A stretch of 64,000 nucleotides of DNA, from positions 64,481,501 through 64,545,500 of the forward strand of contig CP136890.1 of NCBI GenBank assembly GCA_034359265.1, given 5' to 3'. The stretch's first letter is position 1, and every line of letters starts with the position of its first letter. The notes beneath the pieces are model-generated. The model had not been told where the DNA came from, searched no databases, and worked only from the letters and a program-made list of their open reading frames with translations. This document shows, in pieces, positions 1-11,379 of the stretch. The translations under genes and the position numbers were made by a program. The stretch comes from Canna indica (Eukaryota; Streptophyta; Magnoliopsida; Zingiberales; Cannaceae).

Positions 1-94
1 AACACAGCTAAAAGAAAAGGTCATACATCACGTTGAGAAACATATAAATAAGGGATAATAATGGTAGATAGACACGAGGAAACTATCACCATTC

Positions 95-1160
95 CTAGGG
101 AGGAGGTGGCTGATGATTCTGGTAGAAGTGCCACATCTGATCAACTTGTCCATACATTTCATCGAGATGACCATACATGTCATCGACTCGACCGTAAATC
201 TGATCCATGCGGTCGGTCATTCTGTTGTTCCATGTGACCTGATCAATGTGAAGTTGAGCCATCCTAGACTCCAACATGTCATATCGTTCATCGGGTGGTG
301 GATGCGATGAGCTGCCACCAGCAACATCATCTCCCTCGTCATCGTCGTCGTCATGCTTTGCCACCGGATCTGATGGATCTGCCGCTCAAGATCTATTCCC
401 ACATCCTTCGGGAAGAATCTTCATCCGGGTAAGGGTAATTGTGTCAAAGGGAATATGAGCGGGCTCGACTGGATACTTCTATCAACATGAGCAGAGTTGA
501 TGAAAAATGAGACTAGGGTTGCATAAGGTAAGGCTTTACGCATGGACCGTTGGCACTCGGCCATATAGTTCAGGATCAAGTCTGCCATGTAGGTCATGGC
601 ACAAAATAATATCCAATAGCTCATAAGGGTTACCTCATTAGGATATTATGAGCTATGATGGTGTGCATGATGCGGGCATGAATGAGTAGGTATTTTGCTT
701 TAATGGGAGGAATAGTATGATAGGATAGTGGACATATGGCATTCATCACTACCTCATTTGGAAACATTTCATTGAACTCATCAGAGGAAAGTGAATAAAG
801 GCGAATGCCGCTCTCAGGTAGATGAAATGTGGCTCTAAGGATATTAGCTGTCAGGGTGATAGGTCTTCGTTGGAGCTGAGTCCTAATGATGGGGTAACCC
901 TCTTGATTTTCTAGCTCATCAACCGACTTGTTTGCATAGAAGACACATACTAGGGTAGGTCTAACAACATCTAGTCTAGTCACAATATCAACCCAACCTA
1001 CACTATCCAATATACCGTGGATTCCATAGTTATCAAACTCCCCAATATTCATGGGTCTAGTGGATGCAATGGGTCGGCTTCTAAACATAGATGTTTGTGT
1101 TTTTCCTAATCTAGACAAAAGGCTCTCAGGTGGATTAAGATCTTGAGTTTTTGGTGCCAT
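95..1160 (-). pseudogene. Broken plant transposon protein (env-like/additional-ORF type)
   Basis: Read on the minus strand, the first block (1160-630) has the pattern of the protein domain annotated in plants as 'putative plant transposon protein': a VFYAN motif after a long N-terminal helix region, then an LPESG-like turn and an HARIMHTIIAHNIL segment. Homologous reading continues in a second frame at 624-421 (a RKALPYATLVSFF segment) and in a third at 364-95, which ends in an acidic tract, a heptad-like run (DRMDQIYGRVDDMYGHLDEM) and a proline tail before TAG at 97-95. It is therefore one protein of about 330 residues broken by two frameshifts. Such ORFs occur as extra genes of plant LTR retrotransposons; its function is unknown. 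An LTR begins 16 bases upstream of its ATG. The family is recognised from memory, and no RT or integrase accompanies it here. Confidence 0.6.
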
Positions 1161-1175
1161 ATGTAGTGCACAATC

Positions 1176-2260
1176 TGTTGGTGAAATGACCTACACTAGA
1201 GAGGTGGGGGGTGAATAGTGTGTACGCTAAAACTTTAGCCTAATTTCGGTTTTAATCCTTTTCTTGATTACTTTAGGCAATTCACAATTCAACTAGATCA
1301 ATAAGTGCGGAAGTGATAAATGAATCAACTAAACACAAGTAACCACAGAAGCACAATGGTAATGCAAACATGGAGATTTGTAGTGGTTCGACCCCAATGC
1401 CTACTCCACTACCTAAGCACCTCATTTAGGATTTCCAAACTTAGCTTTACTAGATCATATTATTTCCCTTACAATGAGGACCTTTTACCCGAAGCGTCTC
1501 CGCTCTCAACCTAAGGCACTTTCACACCCGGAAGTCTTCGCCTTTTTACCGAGAACACTCTTCCACCTCAACCTTAAGGGATAACAATCACTAATCCTAA
1601 CAAACTAAGTACACCGGTGGATTTAAGCCTCAAACACAAAGGCTACCACCCAACTCAATCAAAACTAGCAACCTAGGTTTACATACTTGATATACAATGA
1701 AAATAAATAACAAAATACAATAACAATTGGAGCAATAAACAAACCAAAGTATACTTAGCTCCAAAAGAAACTCCCTAGTCATCTTGATGCCTAAAGATGA
1801 TGAATCGATGAAGAATGAAGGCTCAATCAAGATTTCAACAAGAAACTAGGGTATAGAGATGAAAATGGATCAATCGAGGTTTTAGTATCACATATAATGG
1901 CTCAAGTAATGTTTGAAGGTGTAAGGAAGGTTGGGTAGGGTTGTCCACTATTCGGGTTACACCGAACCGAATCAAATTATTCGGTTCGGTTTGATTTCAA
2001 CAATATTAGGTTCGGTTCTTGACCCGAACCGAACCCGAACATGGTATTCGATTTTCCAACATGGCAAGTCAGGGTTTATTTTCCAATAGTTTCATTGTGT
2101 TTTATCTCTTCAAATTTCAAATAATTCGATTTTCAAATTAAGCCATGGCATATTCGGTCGACCGTCGGGCGATCCTCGATCGACCAACGGTCGCCCGAGA
2201 GTCGTCTGAATTAGCTACTGGAGATTCCAGTAGCCGATCAGTCGATGCATGGATGATGGC
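1176..2260 (-). mobile_element. Sirevirus-type LTR, minus orientation, disrupted in U3
   Basis: Starts TGTTGGTGAAATG, the reverse complement of the 3' end shared by the Sirevirus LTRs in this window. It follows their R-U5 region closely (the block 'tactccactacctaagcac', the purine-poor G-run near the end) to about 1940. The TATA region is replaced by unrelated AACCGAA-rich DNA at about 1941-2140. Palindrome-rich U3 sequence (TCGGTCGACC, CGATCGACC, a TAGCTACTGG...CCAGTAGCC pair) resumes at about 2142-2260. The distal U3 end with the other TG terminus is missing. No target duplication can be tested. Confidence 0.7.
1941..2140. repeat. AACCGAA/TTCGGTT-rich insertion in LTR
   Basis: A 200-bp block with multiple opposed copies of ACCGAACCGAA and TTCGGTTCGGTTT at 1971-2035 replaces the TATA-bearing part of the LTR. 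Opposed copies make it foldable. I cannot assign it to a transposon superfamily and see no clean target duplication; it could be a decayed MITE. Confidence 0.35.
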
Positions 2261-2363
2261 ACAATGGTCCCTAGTGTCTCAGGCGTGGATTGGTGCTGAC
2301 GACATGGTCTCAGATTTCTTCCTCGTTGCCCGATGCTGGCACAATGGTCCCTGGTGTCTCAGG
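2257..2363. repeat. 27-bp direct repeat, two copies 80 bp apart
   Basis: TGGCACAATGGTCCCT followed by A/G and GTGTCTCAGG occurs at 2257-2283 and 2337-2363 with one mismatch. No function is evident. Confidence 0.6.
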
Positions 2364-2800
2364 AAGGGCAGTGTGGTTGGTGGCGTTGGAGACATGAGGG
2401 GTGGCTGTAAAAATATTAGGGTTTCCTTTGGGAAATCGCTTAATGTACGTGGGAAGAAATGAAGGGAGTGGATTAAATTAACGGGTCATATCCAGATTCA
2501 TTAGGCAAAATTTGGATCCATTAAGTATTAAACCTACCCACTCCTGAAGTGAAAACTAGTTCGTCTCCAATTAAATCGGTCCAATTCAATGTATTTCCAA
2601 TTTAAAACCGGCCCATTCAATTCGGTTTAATTTTAATTGATCTGGTTCATCACAAATTAATTAAACTGGTTGATTTAATTAATTTATGCTTGGTTCCCTG
2701 AAATTGGCATATGGTTCAACATAATTTCATTCTATGTAGTGATTGGTTCAGTTTATTTTATCCAGTTCAGTCTAAATTATGTTTGGTTCACCTTTATTGC
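2364..2800. other. Unassigned AT-rich spacer
   Basis: No coding trace, terminal repeat or primer-binding site recognised. It contains several GGTT/AACC-type short words (TCGGTTTAATTTTAATTG, TGGTTCA) that resemble the AACCGAA block upstream, so it may be the rest of the same decayed repeat. Confidence 0.4.
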
Positions 2801-2809
2801 ATTTGGTTA

Positions 2810-3770
2810 TTCCTTAGGAGTAGTTGTTATTTGGACTTGAGAGAGACTTTTGTAGTACTATCTTTTGAACAAAATTTCATTTCTATTTCTATTTTCGACA
2901 AATCTGATTATTTTTGTTCATTTGGAAATGGAAAGTTTAGTCTTTATTTTGGTTCAAATATCGTTGGTACTAGTTCTTTATCCTATCATGATAACCTTTA
3001 TATGCTTGATGTATTGAAACCTTGCACACTAGTTCACATGGTACAATGCGAAAATTAACTGATCCGCTTTTGTGACACAAGCGCTTAGGTCATATATCCA
3101 AGCAGAGGATATATAGGCTTGTTATGATAGGATTCTTGATCTCCTTGATGCTATGGACTTTGAGTTCTGTATTGAGTGCATTAAGGGGAAACAGACAAAC
3201 ATTAGGGGATCAAGTTACTAATCGGAGTTAAGATGTTTTAGAACTTATTCATACGGGTGTTTGTGGACCTTTCCGTACGGCTTCTTGGAATGGTAAATAA
3301 TACTTTATTTAGTTCATAGGCAATTACTCTATATATGGGTATCTGCATCTAATTGATGAGAAGACTCAAGCACTGGACATGTTCAAGTCCTTAAAGGCTG
3401 AGGTTGAAAATCGGCTTGCTAAATAGGATTACAGATATTAGATCTGACCGTGGTGGTGCGTACTATAGCAGATATGGCATATCATGTGAACAACGTCCAT
3501 GACCTTTCGCTAAGTTCCTAGAGGAATGCGATATCGTCCCATATTGCAGTGTGCGAGGGAGTCCTAGCATGAATGGTGTTGCTGAAAGACGAAACATGCA
3601 TGACTCTTAAAGCTATGGTGAGGAGCATGATTAGTCATTCTACCTTAGCCGAGTTCCTTTGGGGAGAAGCACTAAAGACTACAGCTTACATCCTGAATAG
3701 AGTACATACTAAAGAAGAGTGCAAAAAACCTCTTATGAACTATGGACGGGCAAGAAGCCTAGTTTAAGGC
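2810..3770 (+). pseudogene. Copia gag-pre-integrase and integrase core, degenerate
   Basis: Translated in shifting plus frames, this reads as a Ty1/Copia polyprotein segment: an LDLRETFVVLSFEQNF stretch (end of the protease-linker region), a GNGKFSLYF motif, YMLDV, then a decayed zinc-binding region with CIKGKQTN-like words. The integrase core follows: a DxCGPF-like word at about 3255, RSDRGGAYYSRYG near 3440, [13 protein letters not shown] at 3560-3600 and [27 protein letters not shown] at 3620-3710. The catalytic-site words D, D and E are still recognisable, but many in-frame stops and frameshifts prevent expression. The gag and protease portions and the 5' LTR are not visible upstream. Confidence 0.8.
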
Positions 3771-4165
3771 ATTTGTATATTTAGGGTTGTCCAGCCGGGG
3801 CTAGGCCATATCGTCCAAATGAAAAGAAATTGGACTCCAGAACAGTTAACATCTATTTTATTGGGTACTTTGAGAGGTCTAGGGGGTATAAGTTTTATGA
3901 TCCTACAAATAGGACATTCTTAGAGATGAGAAATGCCGGATTCTTTGAGGATGTTGTGTTCGAGGGGCAGATAAGGTTAAGGAGGTTGTCTTTAAAGCGC
4001 AATTTATTTCTCTTCCTACGATTGTTGTTCTTGTTGCTGATCAGACAACAAATTCAGAACCATAAGACAACACTGAAATGCTTCCCATTGAGCATCAAAA
4101 GTTCACTCATGAGGAATCTACCTCTGAAGAACAACCTCAACAACCTTGAGAATAGATGCTATTAA
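3771..4165 (+). pseudogene. Copia integrase C-terminal region, degenerate
   Basis: Continues the same element: a 'PYRPNEKKLDSRTV' word leads into YFIGYFERSRGYKFYDPTNRTF at 3850-3930 and NAGFFEDVVFEG at 3933-3970, the hallmark end of the integrase domain in this Copia lineage. The following linker to RT is out of frame and rich in stops. Confidence 0.75.
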
Positions 4166-4349
4166 GGTGGTCCTCTAGAGAGGAGAAGTGCAATTTCAGA
4201 TGATTACATTGTATTTCTCCAAGAGCTTGAGACTGATATTGGTATGATGGAAGATGATCCGATCAACTTTTGTCAAGGCATGCAAAACTCTAACTCTTAG
4301 AAGTGAATAGATGGCATAAATGAGAAGATAAACTCTATGCAACATAATG

Positions 4350-5138
4350 ACGTTTGAGATCTTGTTCCACTACTTGAAGGTGTGAAGTACACATTGGTTG
4401 CAAATGGATTTTTAAAACCAAGAGTGATTCAAAGGGTAATGTAGAAAGATATAAGGGCGATCTTGTTGCAAAAGACTTCTCTCAAAAGGAAGACATTGAT
4501 TATAAAGAGACTTTCTCTCGACATTTTGATCTTGAGTTGCATCAAATGGATGTAAAGACAATGTTTCTCATTGAGGACTTTGATGAAACTATTTATATGG
4601 AGCCGCCAAAAAACTGTGTCGGTAGACCCAAAGAAGATGGTTTGCAAACTAAAAAAAATCCATCTATGGGCTAAAACAGGCTTCACGTTAATGGCATCAT
4701 AAATTTCATCAAGTCATTATCTCCTTTGGTTTTGAGATAAATGCGATTGATGAATGAAAATATCATAAGTACAATGGGAGCAAGTACATTTTCCTGGTTT
4801 TGTATGTCGATGATATCTTGCTTGCGAGTAATGGTATAGGCTTATTGCACGAGACCAAGAGATTTCTATCAAAGAGATTCGAGATGAATGATCTTGGGGA
4901 TGCCTCTTTTGTATTAGGGATTCAGATACATCGAGATCACTCTCAGGGTATCCTTGAATTATCACAAAAGAGCCATATCGAAAAAATGGTCACGAGATTC
5001 AGCATGAAGGATTGTAAACCATGAGATACCCATGTTGCTAAAGGAGATAACTTCAATCTCAACCAATGTCCCCAAAATGACCTTGAACAAAAAGAGATGC
5101 AGAAGATTCCCTATGCATCTGCTATAGGGAGTCTGATG
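4350..5138 (+). pseudogene. Copia reverse transcriptase, degenerate
   Basis: RT words in order: GCKWIFKTKSDSKGN and ERYK..LVAKDFSQKEDIDYKETFS at 4395-4515, HFDLELHQMDVKTMF near 4520-4565, then the catalytic LYVDDILLASNGIGLLHETKRFL at 4798-4870 and FEMNDLGDASFVLGIQIHRD at 4880-4935. The YVDD box is intact, but several stops and frameshifts surround it. The reading is cut at 5138 inside the conserved GSLM word by the insertion at 5139-5989 and resumes at 5990. Confidence 0.85.
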
Positions 5139-5989
5139 CAAGGTTTAAAATACTGATATCGGTATCGGTATATACCAGTATCGTACCGACACTCGGTACG
5201 AGCCGATACGAAAACTTGTACCAAGTGAATTTTTTTTTTGTCATTAAAAATAACTCCAATGACACATAATTGATCAAGAAATGCTTAAATTTAAGATATT
5301 AAATGTCAAATACATGAATACAATGTTTAAAATGTGGACGAATGACGTCTGTCGTACATCTCTACGGGAGATACGCGACTAAGGTCGATACCGTAGGTCT
5401 GCAATACCCATATCTGGAAATTTTCCCATGGCATAATGCCTTGGTATCCAGTATACCATATTGACATGAGTGTTTCTTTGGCGGAAGTCCAAGAATTAGT
5501 CCCTGTATCCGCATAGTCAGTTGAGTAGGTACTGGATACAGAGTTGGTTGATTCAAAAACCTCTTGCAAGCTACTCATCATATTGTGATGGTAATCTTGC
5601 AAAGCTGTCGGTCCACATTGACACCGATCTTTGAGTTTCTTCTCGTACACCGTAGTTGTTCATTCGGTCCTTGCATCGTGATTCAGATCTTGGGTGCAAT
5701 GGTCGAAGCATTGCTCATTCGTCCACAGATTGATAGGTGCCAGTGTTGATGACACGACAATGTCTTCTCCACCAGCTCCATCATCATCATTATCATCATC
5801 TCCTCCGTCTTCTGTGCTACTACTACTATGAACCGAGGGCTCTTTTTCTTCGTCCTCTTCCGCTTCTGCAATCACATCCAAAGGATCAATTCATCGTTTT
5901 CTTTTGGCTTTGCCTTTTGCCAATTGCTCTCGTCAACTCCCACTTCTTGTTCTTGCCCCAAGCATCGTCTATGCATGGTTGCTTTGATA
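5139..5989. mobile_element. DNA-transposon fragment inserted in Copia RT
   Basis: This 851-bp block interrupts the Copia coding sequence between GSLM and the following YAKVC word. Its left end carries opposed TATCGGTATCGG/CCGATACG repeats (5150-5215), typical of the termini of plant cut-and-paste elements. Its right half encodes, on the minus strand, an acidic protein tail. No matching inverted terminus is seen at the right end and no clear target duplication flanks it, so it is probably truncated. Confidence 0.5.
5327..5881 (-). pseudogene. Acidic C-terminal tail, possibly of a hAT-type transposase
   Basis: One continuous minus frame from 5881 to 5327 with a single internal stop (TGA near 5660). 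The translation begins with a glutamate/aspartate-rich tract (EAEEDEEKEP, DDDNDDDGAGGED), then EQCFDHCTQDLNHDARTE, and after the stop VYEKKLKDRCQCG and a Ser/Thr/Tyr-rich tail. Such acidic, low-complexity tails follow the dimerisation domain in plant hAT transposases, but the dimerisation domain itself is absent, so the assignment is tentative. Confidence 0.35.
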
Positions 5990-6646
5990 TATGCTAAAGT
6001 GTGTATGTGTTCGGATATTGCATACATTGAAGGGATGTTGGGCAGATATCTGAGTAATCTCCGAATGGATCATTGGAAAGTAGTCAAACGAGTTATGCGA
6101 CATCTACAGAGAACAAAGCATTACAGGCTCACCTAGAAAAAATTAGATCAGTTGGAGATCATTGGGTATTCTAATTCTGATTTTGCCGGATGCCAAGACA
6201 GTCGGAGATCCACTTCTGGTTATTTTTATTTGCTAGTAGGTGGGGCTGTTTCTTTGAGGAGTGCTAAGCAGACCCTCATTGCAGCTTCAACTATGAAAGC
6301 AAAATTCATAGCTTGTTATGAGGCATCCAATCATGGGATATGGCTATGTAATTTTGTCATTGGGATGCATATTAATGATAGAATTGAAAGACCATTAAAG
6401 TTATTCTGTGACAACAAATCGGCAGCACTATATTCCAATAACAATAGGAGCTCTTCGAAATCTATGCATATTGACATTAAATTCCTGATTGTTAAGGAAA
6501 GATTTGAGAGTGGCAAGTTATGTATAGAGCACATAGGTACCGCTTCCATGAAGGCGGATCCGTTTACTAAATGCTTATCACCAACGGTCTTTCATGAGCA
6601 TGTTGCTCATTTGGATGTTACATCATGTATTGATATGATGGTTTAG
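5990..6646 (+). pseudogene. Copia RNase H domain
   Basis: Resumes the Copia reading after the insertion: a PDIAY-like word (SDIAYIEGMLGRYLSN at 6016-6060), then VMRHLQRTKHY, IGYSNSDFAGCQDSRRSTSGY at 6160-6220, QTLIAASTMKAKFIACYEASNHGIW at 6270-6345, LFCDNKSAALYSNN at 6400-6445 and HIDIKFLIVKERFESG at 6466-6510. It ends at the TAG at 6644-6646. The 164-residue block from 6152 to 6646 is open and the best-preserved part of this element. Confidence 0.85.
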
Positions 6647-6776
6647 TGGGGGCTTGTAATTTGTTATCGTTCTTTATGGAAATTTTTTTCGTAGAATAAA
6701 GTTTTGTTGTTTTTCACTCTGGATGTTTTGTGTTGATCTCACTAAAGAATACAATATGACTAGTTGGAAATAGGCA

Positions 6777-9339
6777 TGTTTTTTAATACCTGCGAAAAAT
6801 CTAATTTTAGTCTATTTTGGTTTCAATGGGAAAACAAGGATGCACATCGGAGTGAGCTGAGTGAATCGCCAGAAGGTGTGAATTGAGGTATGAACCTGAT
6901 GCGCGAGGAAAGGTTATTTATCTTTTATTACTATGTTTAATTATAAGGTTGGACTCGGGTGGAGTCTGAGTCGAGTCCGGGGGTTCAACCTAAACTTATT
7001 TTGTATGAGTTTAGGCTGATATTTGGGCTCACTTAAACTTTAAGGGGAAAATTGTATAATAATTAAATTAAAAAATATATTTATTTAACACCCCGTAGAG
7101 CCGTACGGCTCCAAGAAGAGCCACACCCCCTAGGTGAGTGGAGGAGAGAAGGGGCAAGTTCTTGGAGCCGGAATCTTGCCGTCACCGGAAGCCGATCGTC
7201 GCAAGGACTTGGAACTTTTCTCCTTCCTTGTTTCCTTCCCTAGGTGAGTGACTAGAACCCTTGCCTATAGGTTCTTTTCCAAAAGTACAGCCGCCCCTTT
7301 GTTCTTGACATTTAATGCTGAATTTTCTTTCCACTTGAATCGATGTTTTAATTCTCAATGTTCAGCATGTTTTGGGATGAAGTCGGCACCCTTTGGAAGG
7401 GCACAAGATGTGGTAGCCCTAGGCATGTCTTTGTTCCCTAGGGCAGACCGAATAGGGGTTTATGGGGAGGATGTTCTTGGAATTCTTAATCTTGATTTGT
7501 GGTGATTTTAATTCCGAGTTTTATTGAATTATGAAGAACTCTCCCCCCTAGTTTTCAATGAATCAAAGGTTGGATGCGTAGTAAGGGTTAGGGCCGACCC
7601 CTATCGATTAGGGGCTCAGTTTCATGAAAATCCTAGATTGGAATATATGATAAAATTGAGATTTTTAGGTGCTGAAATTTCATATTAATGGTGTATTCCT
7701 ACATGTTAGATTTCGGATTTTAGAGGCTGAAATTCTCAGATTTAGTTGTGTTAGAATTCAGAATTACAGAAGAAATTCAGATTTAATTGAGCATTTATGT
7801 ATGTTAGAATTCAGAACTGGAAATTTCAGCTTTAGTTGTGTTATAATTAAAATTTATAGAACTGAAATTCCAGATTTAATTGTGCATTTATGTACGTGAG
7901 AGTTCAGATTGTAGATGCTATAAATTTCAGATTTAACATGCATATATACATGCTGAAATTTGGATCAATAGTTGCTATAATTTCAGATTCTAGATGATAA
8001 ATTTTAGATTTATTCATGCTTGCAGTTGGAGTTGGTGCTCATATTGAGTACATATATATATATATATGAAATTTACCGCTGGGTTATGATTGTGATGTTG
8101 AGGTATAAGTGTCGATCATATTTGCTACATGCATGCATGTATATATATATATATGAAATTTACCGCTGAGTTATGGTTGTCATGTTGAGGTATAAGAGTG
8201 GATCATAGTTGCTACATGTATGTTGGGGTTGGTTCATGAAGGACCGAATTAAATTATACTATTGATAGGAAACTCATTCTGAGATGTGCAAGTTTAGTTA
8301 TGATCGGTTTGAGGAACCAAATATATGCTGAAATTTATTTTCTGAAACACACCTATGAGAGATGGTATGTGGGTTAGGATGCTAAGGAGTATGGCCGAGA
8401 GATTGGGTCCGAGGTAGGATCGGGAGCAAGGCGCGCGTGCGTGTACTGAGATTGTCGACAAAACACTCCAACCATCCTAGGAATGTTATTGAGATATATG
8501 TTGTTGTCTATTTACATTTATTATAGACATGATTGTGTTTGTGCTTGTGCTTGGTGGATGGCCAAGCAGAGAAGTGCTTTAGCTGGTGAGATATTGCCCA
8601 ACTCGGCGAGTGATTATAGGCCGGGAAGCTCGTCTGCGAGCCACACTGATGACTGACCCAATGTCACATTGGTTGGATGTATGTTCCCAACTATAGTGGG
8701 GTTACCGGGGCTAGTTGGCCATCCTATCCTAGAAGGCCCAAGCGGTAAGCTCGCTAGTTGTGTCCTAGTGATCAACTGGAATGATTGCTTATGACATTTC
8801 CTTGTTATATTTCGGTCGTTATGGGCCAGTGTTGATTTGTGTGCAGCTGCGCATGTGATGACTGCTTGATCTCTTTCTTATATGACTTGTCATGATAGTT
8901 TATTATCCACTCAGATTTTATTATTATTGCTATACTACAATTTTTATATATCCACGTTGTCTTAGAGAGGGCTCAGGATCGAGTCACTCACTGAGTTCAC
9001 TATGAACTGATCACTCTCTTTTTATGTTTTTCTTACGGCTCCAAATCAGTAGAGGTACAAGTGTACCTGTGTGGTGTGGTTGGGGGTTGCAAGCTCGGGC
9101 AACGGATCTCGTGATGCGTCGGGTCGTAGTCGAGTCGTAAGGAGTCCTTTTTGTTTTGCATACTGTTAGGAGATGTTATAGTAGTTTACTTATGTGAACA
9201 TTGTTGGCACTTGGACATTTATATTTGATTTATGCATGGTTATTCTTTTATTTCAACATTTGGTATACATGTATTGGTAGGCTTCCGAGTACGGGCGTGT
9301 ACTCTGGTCGGTCATGTGACCCTGAGTTGGTGCGTGACA
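6777..9339 (+). mobile_element. Chromovirus-type (Tekay/Del-like) LTR, candidate solo LTR
   Basis: About 2.56 kb between TGTTTTTTAATACC and GGTGCGTGACA, inserted in the Copia 3' LTR. The design matches the T LTRs elsewhere in the window: an early GTCTGAGTCGAGTCCGGGG block, CCTAGGTGAGTG near 7230, a 'cactcactgagt' block near 8985 and a GTGACCCTGAGTTGG...GACA end. The pentamer CATGT flanks it on both sides (6775-6779, 9338-9342) but overlaps the presumed TG...CA ends, so the exact termini are uncertain. No coding internal region accompanies it. Confidence 0.6.
8052..8225. repeat. 87-bp tandem duplication inside the LTR
   Basis: Two adjacent copies, each starting with an (AT)n run followed by GAAATTTACCGCTG and ending TTGCTACATG, about 87 bp apart with a few mismatches. 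Confidence 0.7.
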
Positions 9340-10040
9340 TGTTTAGATCACATTGCATACAATTTTCATGTTGTGTACCCATGTTTAATCTATGTCATCG
9401 AAAGTATTAACATTGTAATCATTGATGAATTTAGTCACAATATTTGTGACGAAATTCGCTTTGTTTCTATGTTGGTATGATCGATGGACCAAATTATTGG
9501 ATATGATTGATAATGATAATGATGTCAAGCTCATAAAATTATTTTATCATGCACAGCCATACGGTGATACATTTGTTGACCCAAGTGTGAGATTATTAAA
9601 TTATTTATTTAATAATTTGATGTGGGCCGATATGTATCAATGGACATGTATATGTCGCTACCGAAATTAACGATCCAAATCTGAAGTGATTCAATTATTT
9701 TATTTATAGGTCTGTGACATCTCAAAACTATGAGATTTATTGCACAAATACCATAAGAGGTAATTTTTGGTTTTATGATGGCCAAAATTAGAAATTACCA
9801 TTACCTCATATTTTTGTTATAAATAGAGGGATTATGGTCCCTGGGTAACACTCCGTCTCCAAGTTCCCATTAATTAGAGAGTGGCATTAAGATTTTACAT
9901 GTTGACTTGGATGGCCATACTCCGTCTCCCAAATTCGAGCGATGGAGTTTAGGTACGCTTCTGCTATGGCTTTTCTCAATGATTATGACATGTAGATATT
10001 ATGTTCTTTGATTAAGATTCCTGTTTAATTTTTTCCATCA

Positions 10041-10372
10041 GGAACAAGCACAAATCCACTGGAGAAGGGGAAGGGGGAGAGGAAACTTTTTGTTTAAATG
10101 CAAATTGCAAAACCAAAGGCATTATTGGAATTTAAAAATTATATTTTTTTACCGATGTATTTCAATTAATTTAAACTCTAGTGTAGGGTGACATGTCATA
10201 ATCTCACCGCTTCGTTCATAGATGCTTATATGGGCAGGCTGCCCATACAAGTCACACTCCTAGTTTGTCCGCGTACCAAACAATATCTTAGATTATTAAT
10301 TGAACTATGTTAATCGTTGGGATGGTTTGAATAATAATTATAACAATACTATACATTGTATAAGTTGTGTTT
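10041..10372. other. Unassigned spacer
   Basis: AT-rich DNA between the end of the Copia LTR and the hAT target site. Nothing recognisable apart from a purine-rich stretch at 10061-10083. Confidence 0.4.
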
Positions 10373-10380
10373 GTGCACGT

Positions 10381-11317
10381 CTAGGAAGCACAAATACTTC
10401 CAAGTACTGTCGTGTCTGCATGTACGACACGCCACGGACACCGACATACGAAGACACTTGTCCGACACACGTGTTCGACGTGTCCAAGAGTGTCTTGACC
10501 AGTCAAATTTTTTCTTTGCCCGAACACAGCTTGGACACGCGTGTCGGACATGTGTGTCAAACCAATCAATTTTTGTTTTGCCCGATCCTCCACGAGAATC
10601 GCCGCTTCGCCGTTCCTCCGCGAGAATCACCGCTCTGCCACTCCTCTAGATACCAGACGAGTTGGAGAACCTGTACTTGTGCCGCCACCCTCGCCGATAA
10701 ACCCTCGTCGAGTGGAAACATCCTCCGGAGAGGCGGAGACAGTATGCTTTCTGAATAATACTAGATTGCTCTATTTTTCTTGGATTAGCTATATTTTTAT
10801 TTCATGTGAAACATTTGAGTGCTCTATTTCTCTTGATGAGTTTTCACCGATTGATGAAGATAATGAAATCTTTGAAGTTGTCAATCTTTCTCTTGATGAA
10901 CCAGAGTTTGAGAGAGTAATATTTTCCAATGAAGAAGATAACAATAATGGTTGATGAAGAAGATAGTGGGACTCTAGTTAACTTTTTGTTTACATGTGAT
11001 TGTACATAACTATTTCTACTAAGACATGTTAACCTAGGAATTTTTTTGGAGATGTCAATACATGTCTAGGAATTTCTGTTTACATGTGGTTGTGCCTCAT
11101 GCTTTTGGAAATGCTTAGAAATAGTAAGTATTTGTTCATACTAAAAATTTGAAGTTTGACTTCAATGAAAATATCATGATATATATTGATATGAATTGTG
11201 TTTTTTTTTTAAAAAATTTGAAGTTTTTTATATTTATCTATATTTGTCGTGTCCGTGTCCTGTAAAATTTTGAAGTTGGTGTGTCCCCGTGTCCGTGTCG
11301 GTGTCGGTGCATCCTAG
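10381..11317. mobile_element. hAT-type element with 8-bp target duplication
   Basis: Ends are CTAGGAAGCAC (left) and GGTGCATCCTAG (right), which are imperfect inverted repeats. Flanks are GTGCACGT (10373-10380) and GGGCACGT (11318-11325), an 8-bp duplication with one mismatch, the size expected for hAT. Subterminal DNA is dense in GTGTCCG/CGGACAC words on both sides, in opposite orientation. A plus-frame tail near 10,860-10,954 (LDEPEFERVIFSNEED) could be the end of a transposase, but no dimerisation domain is visible. It looks like an internally deleted derivative. Confidence 0.65.
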
Positions 11318-11379
11318 GGGCACGTAAAATAATATATGTCCAAAATAAATCAATTTTAAAAGAAATTTTTTAATTATAT

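Larger units (their letters stand above)
6654..10040 (+). mobile_element. 3' LTR of the Copia element, split by an LTR insertion
   Basis: A purine tract (AGTGGGGGC) precedes TGTAAT at 6654, the expected start of the 3' LTR eight bases after the pol stop. The LTR is interrupted at 6776 and resumes at 9340. It contains a TATAAATA box near 9818 and probably ends at CCATCA (10031-10040), giving about 824 bp without the insertion. The 5' LTR of this element is not in the window. Confidence 0.6.

Noticed and set aside
2711..3058. 115-codon plus ORF as a possible host membrane protein
   Set aside because: Its second half reads as the Copia region before the integrase (ETFVVLSFEQNF, GNGKFSLYF, YMLDV), so it is part of the retroelement.
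9201..9670. Short ORFs of 69-82 codons with hydrophobic starts
   Set aside because: They fall in the LTR end and in the Copia 3' LTR; no conserved domain and no codon pattern.
10300..10760. Several overlapping ORFs on both strands rich in Arg/Thr/Cys
   Set aside because: They lie in the GTGTCCG-rich subterminal region of the hAT-type element and follow its short repeats; no domain is visible.
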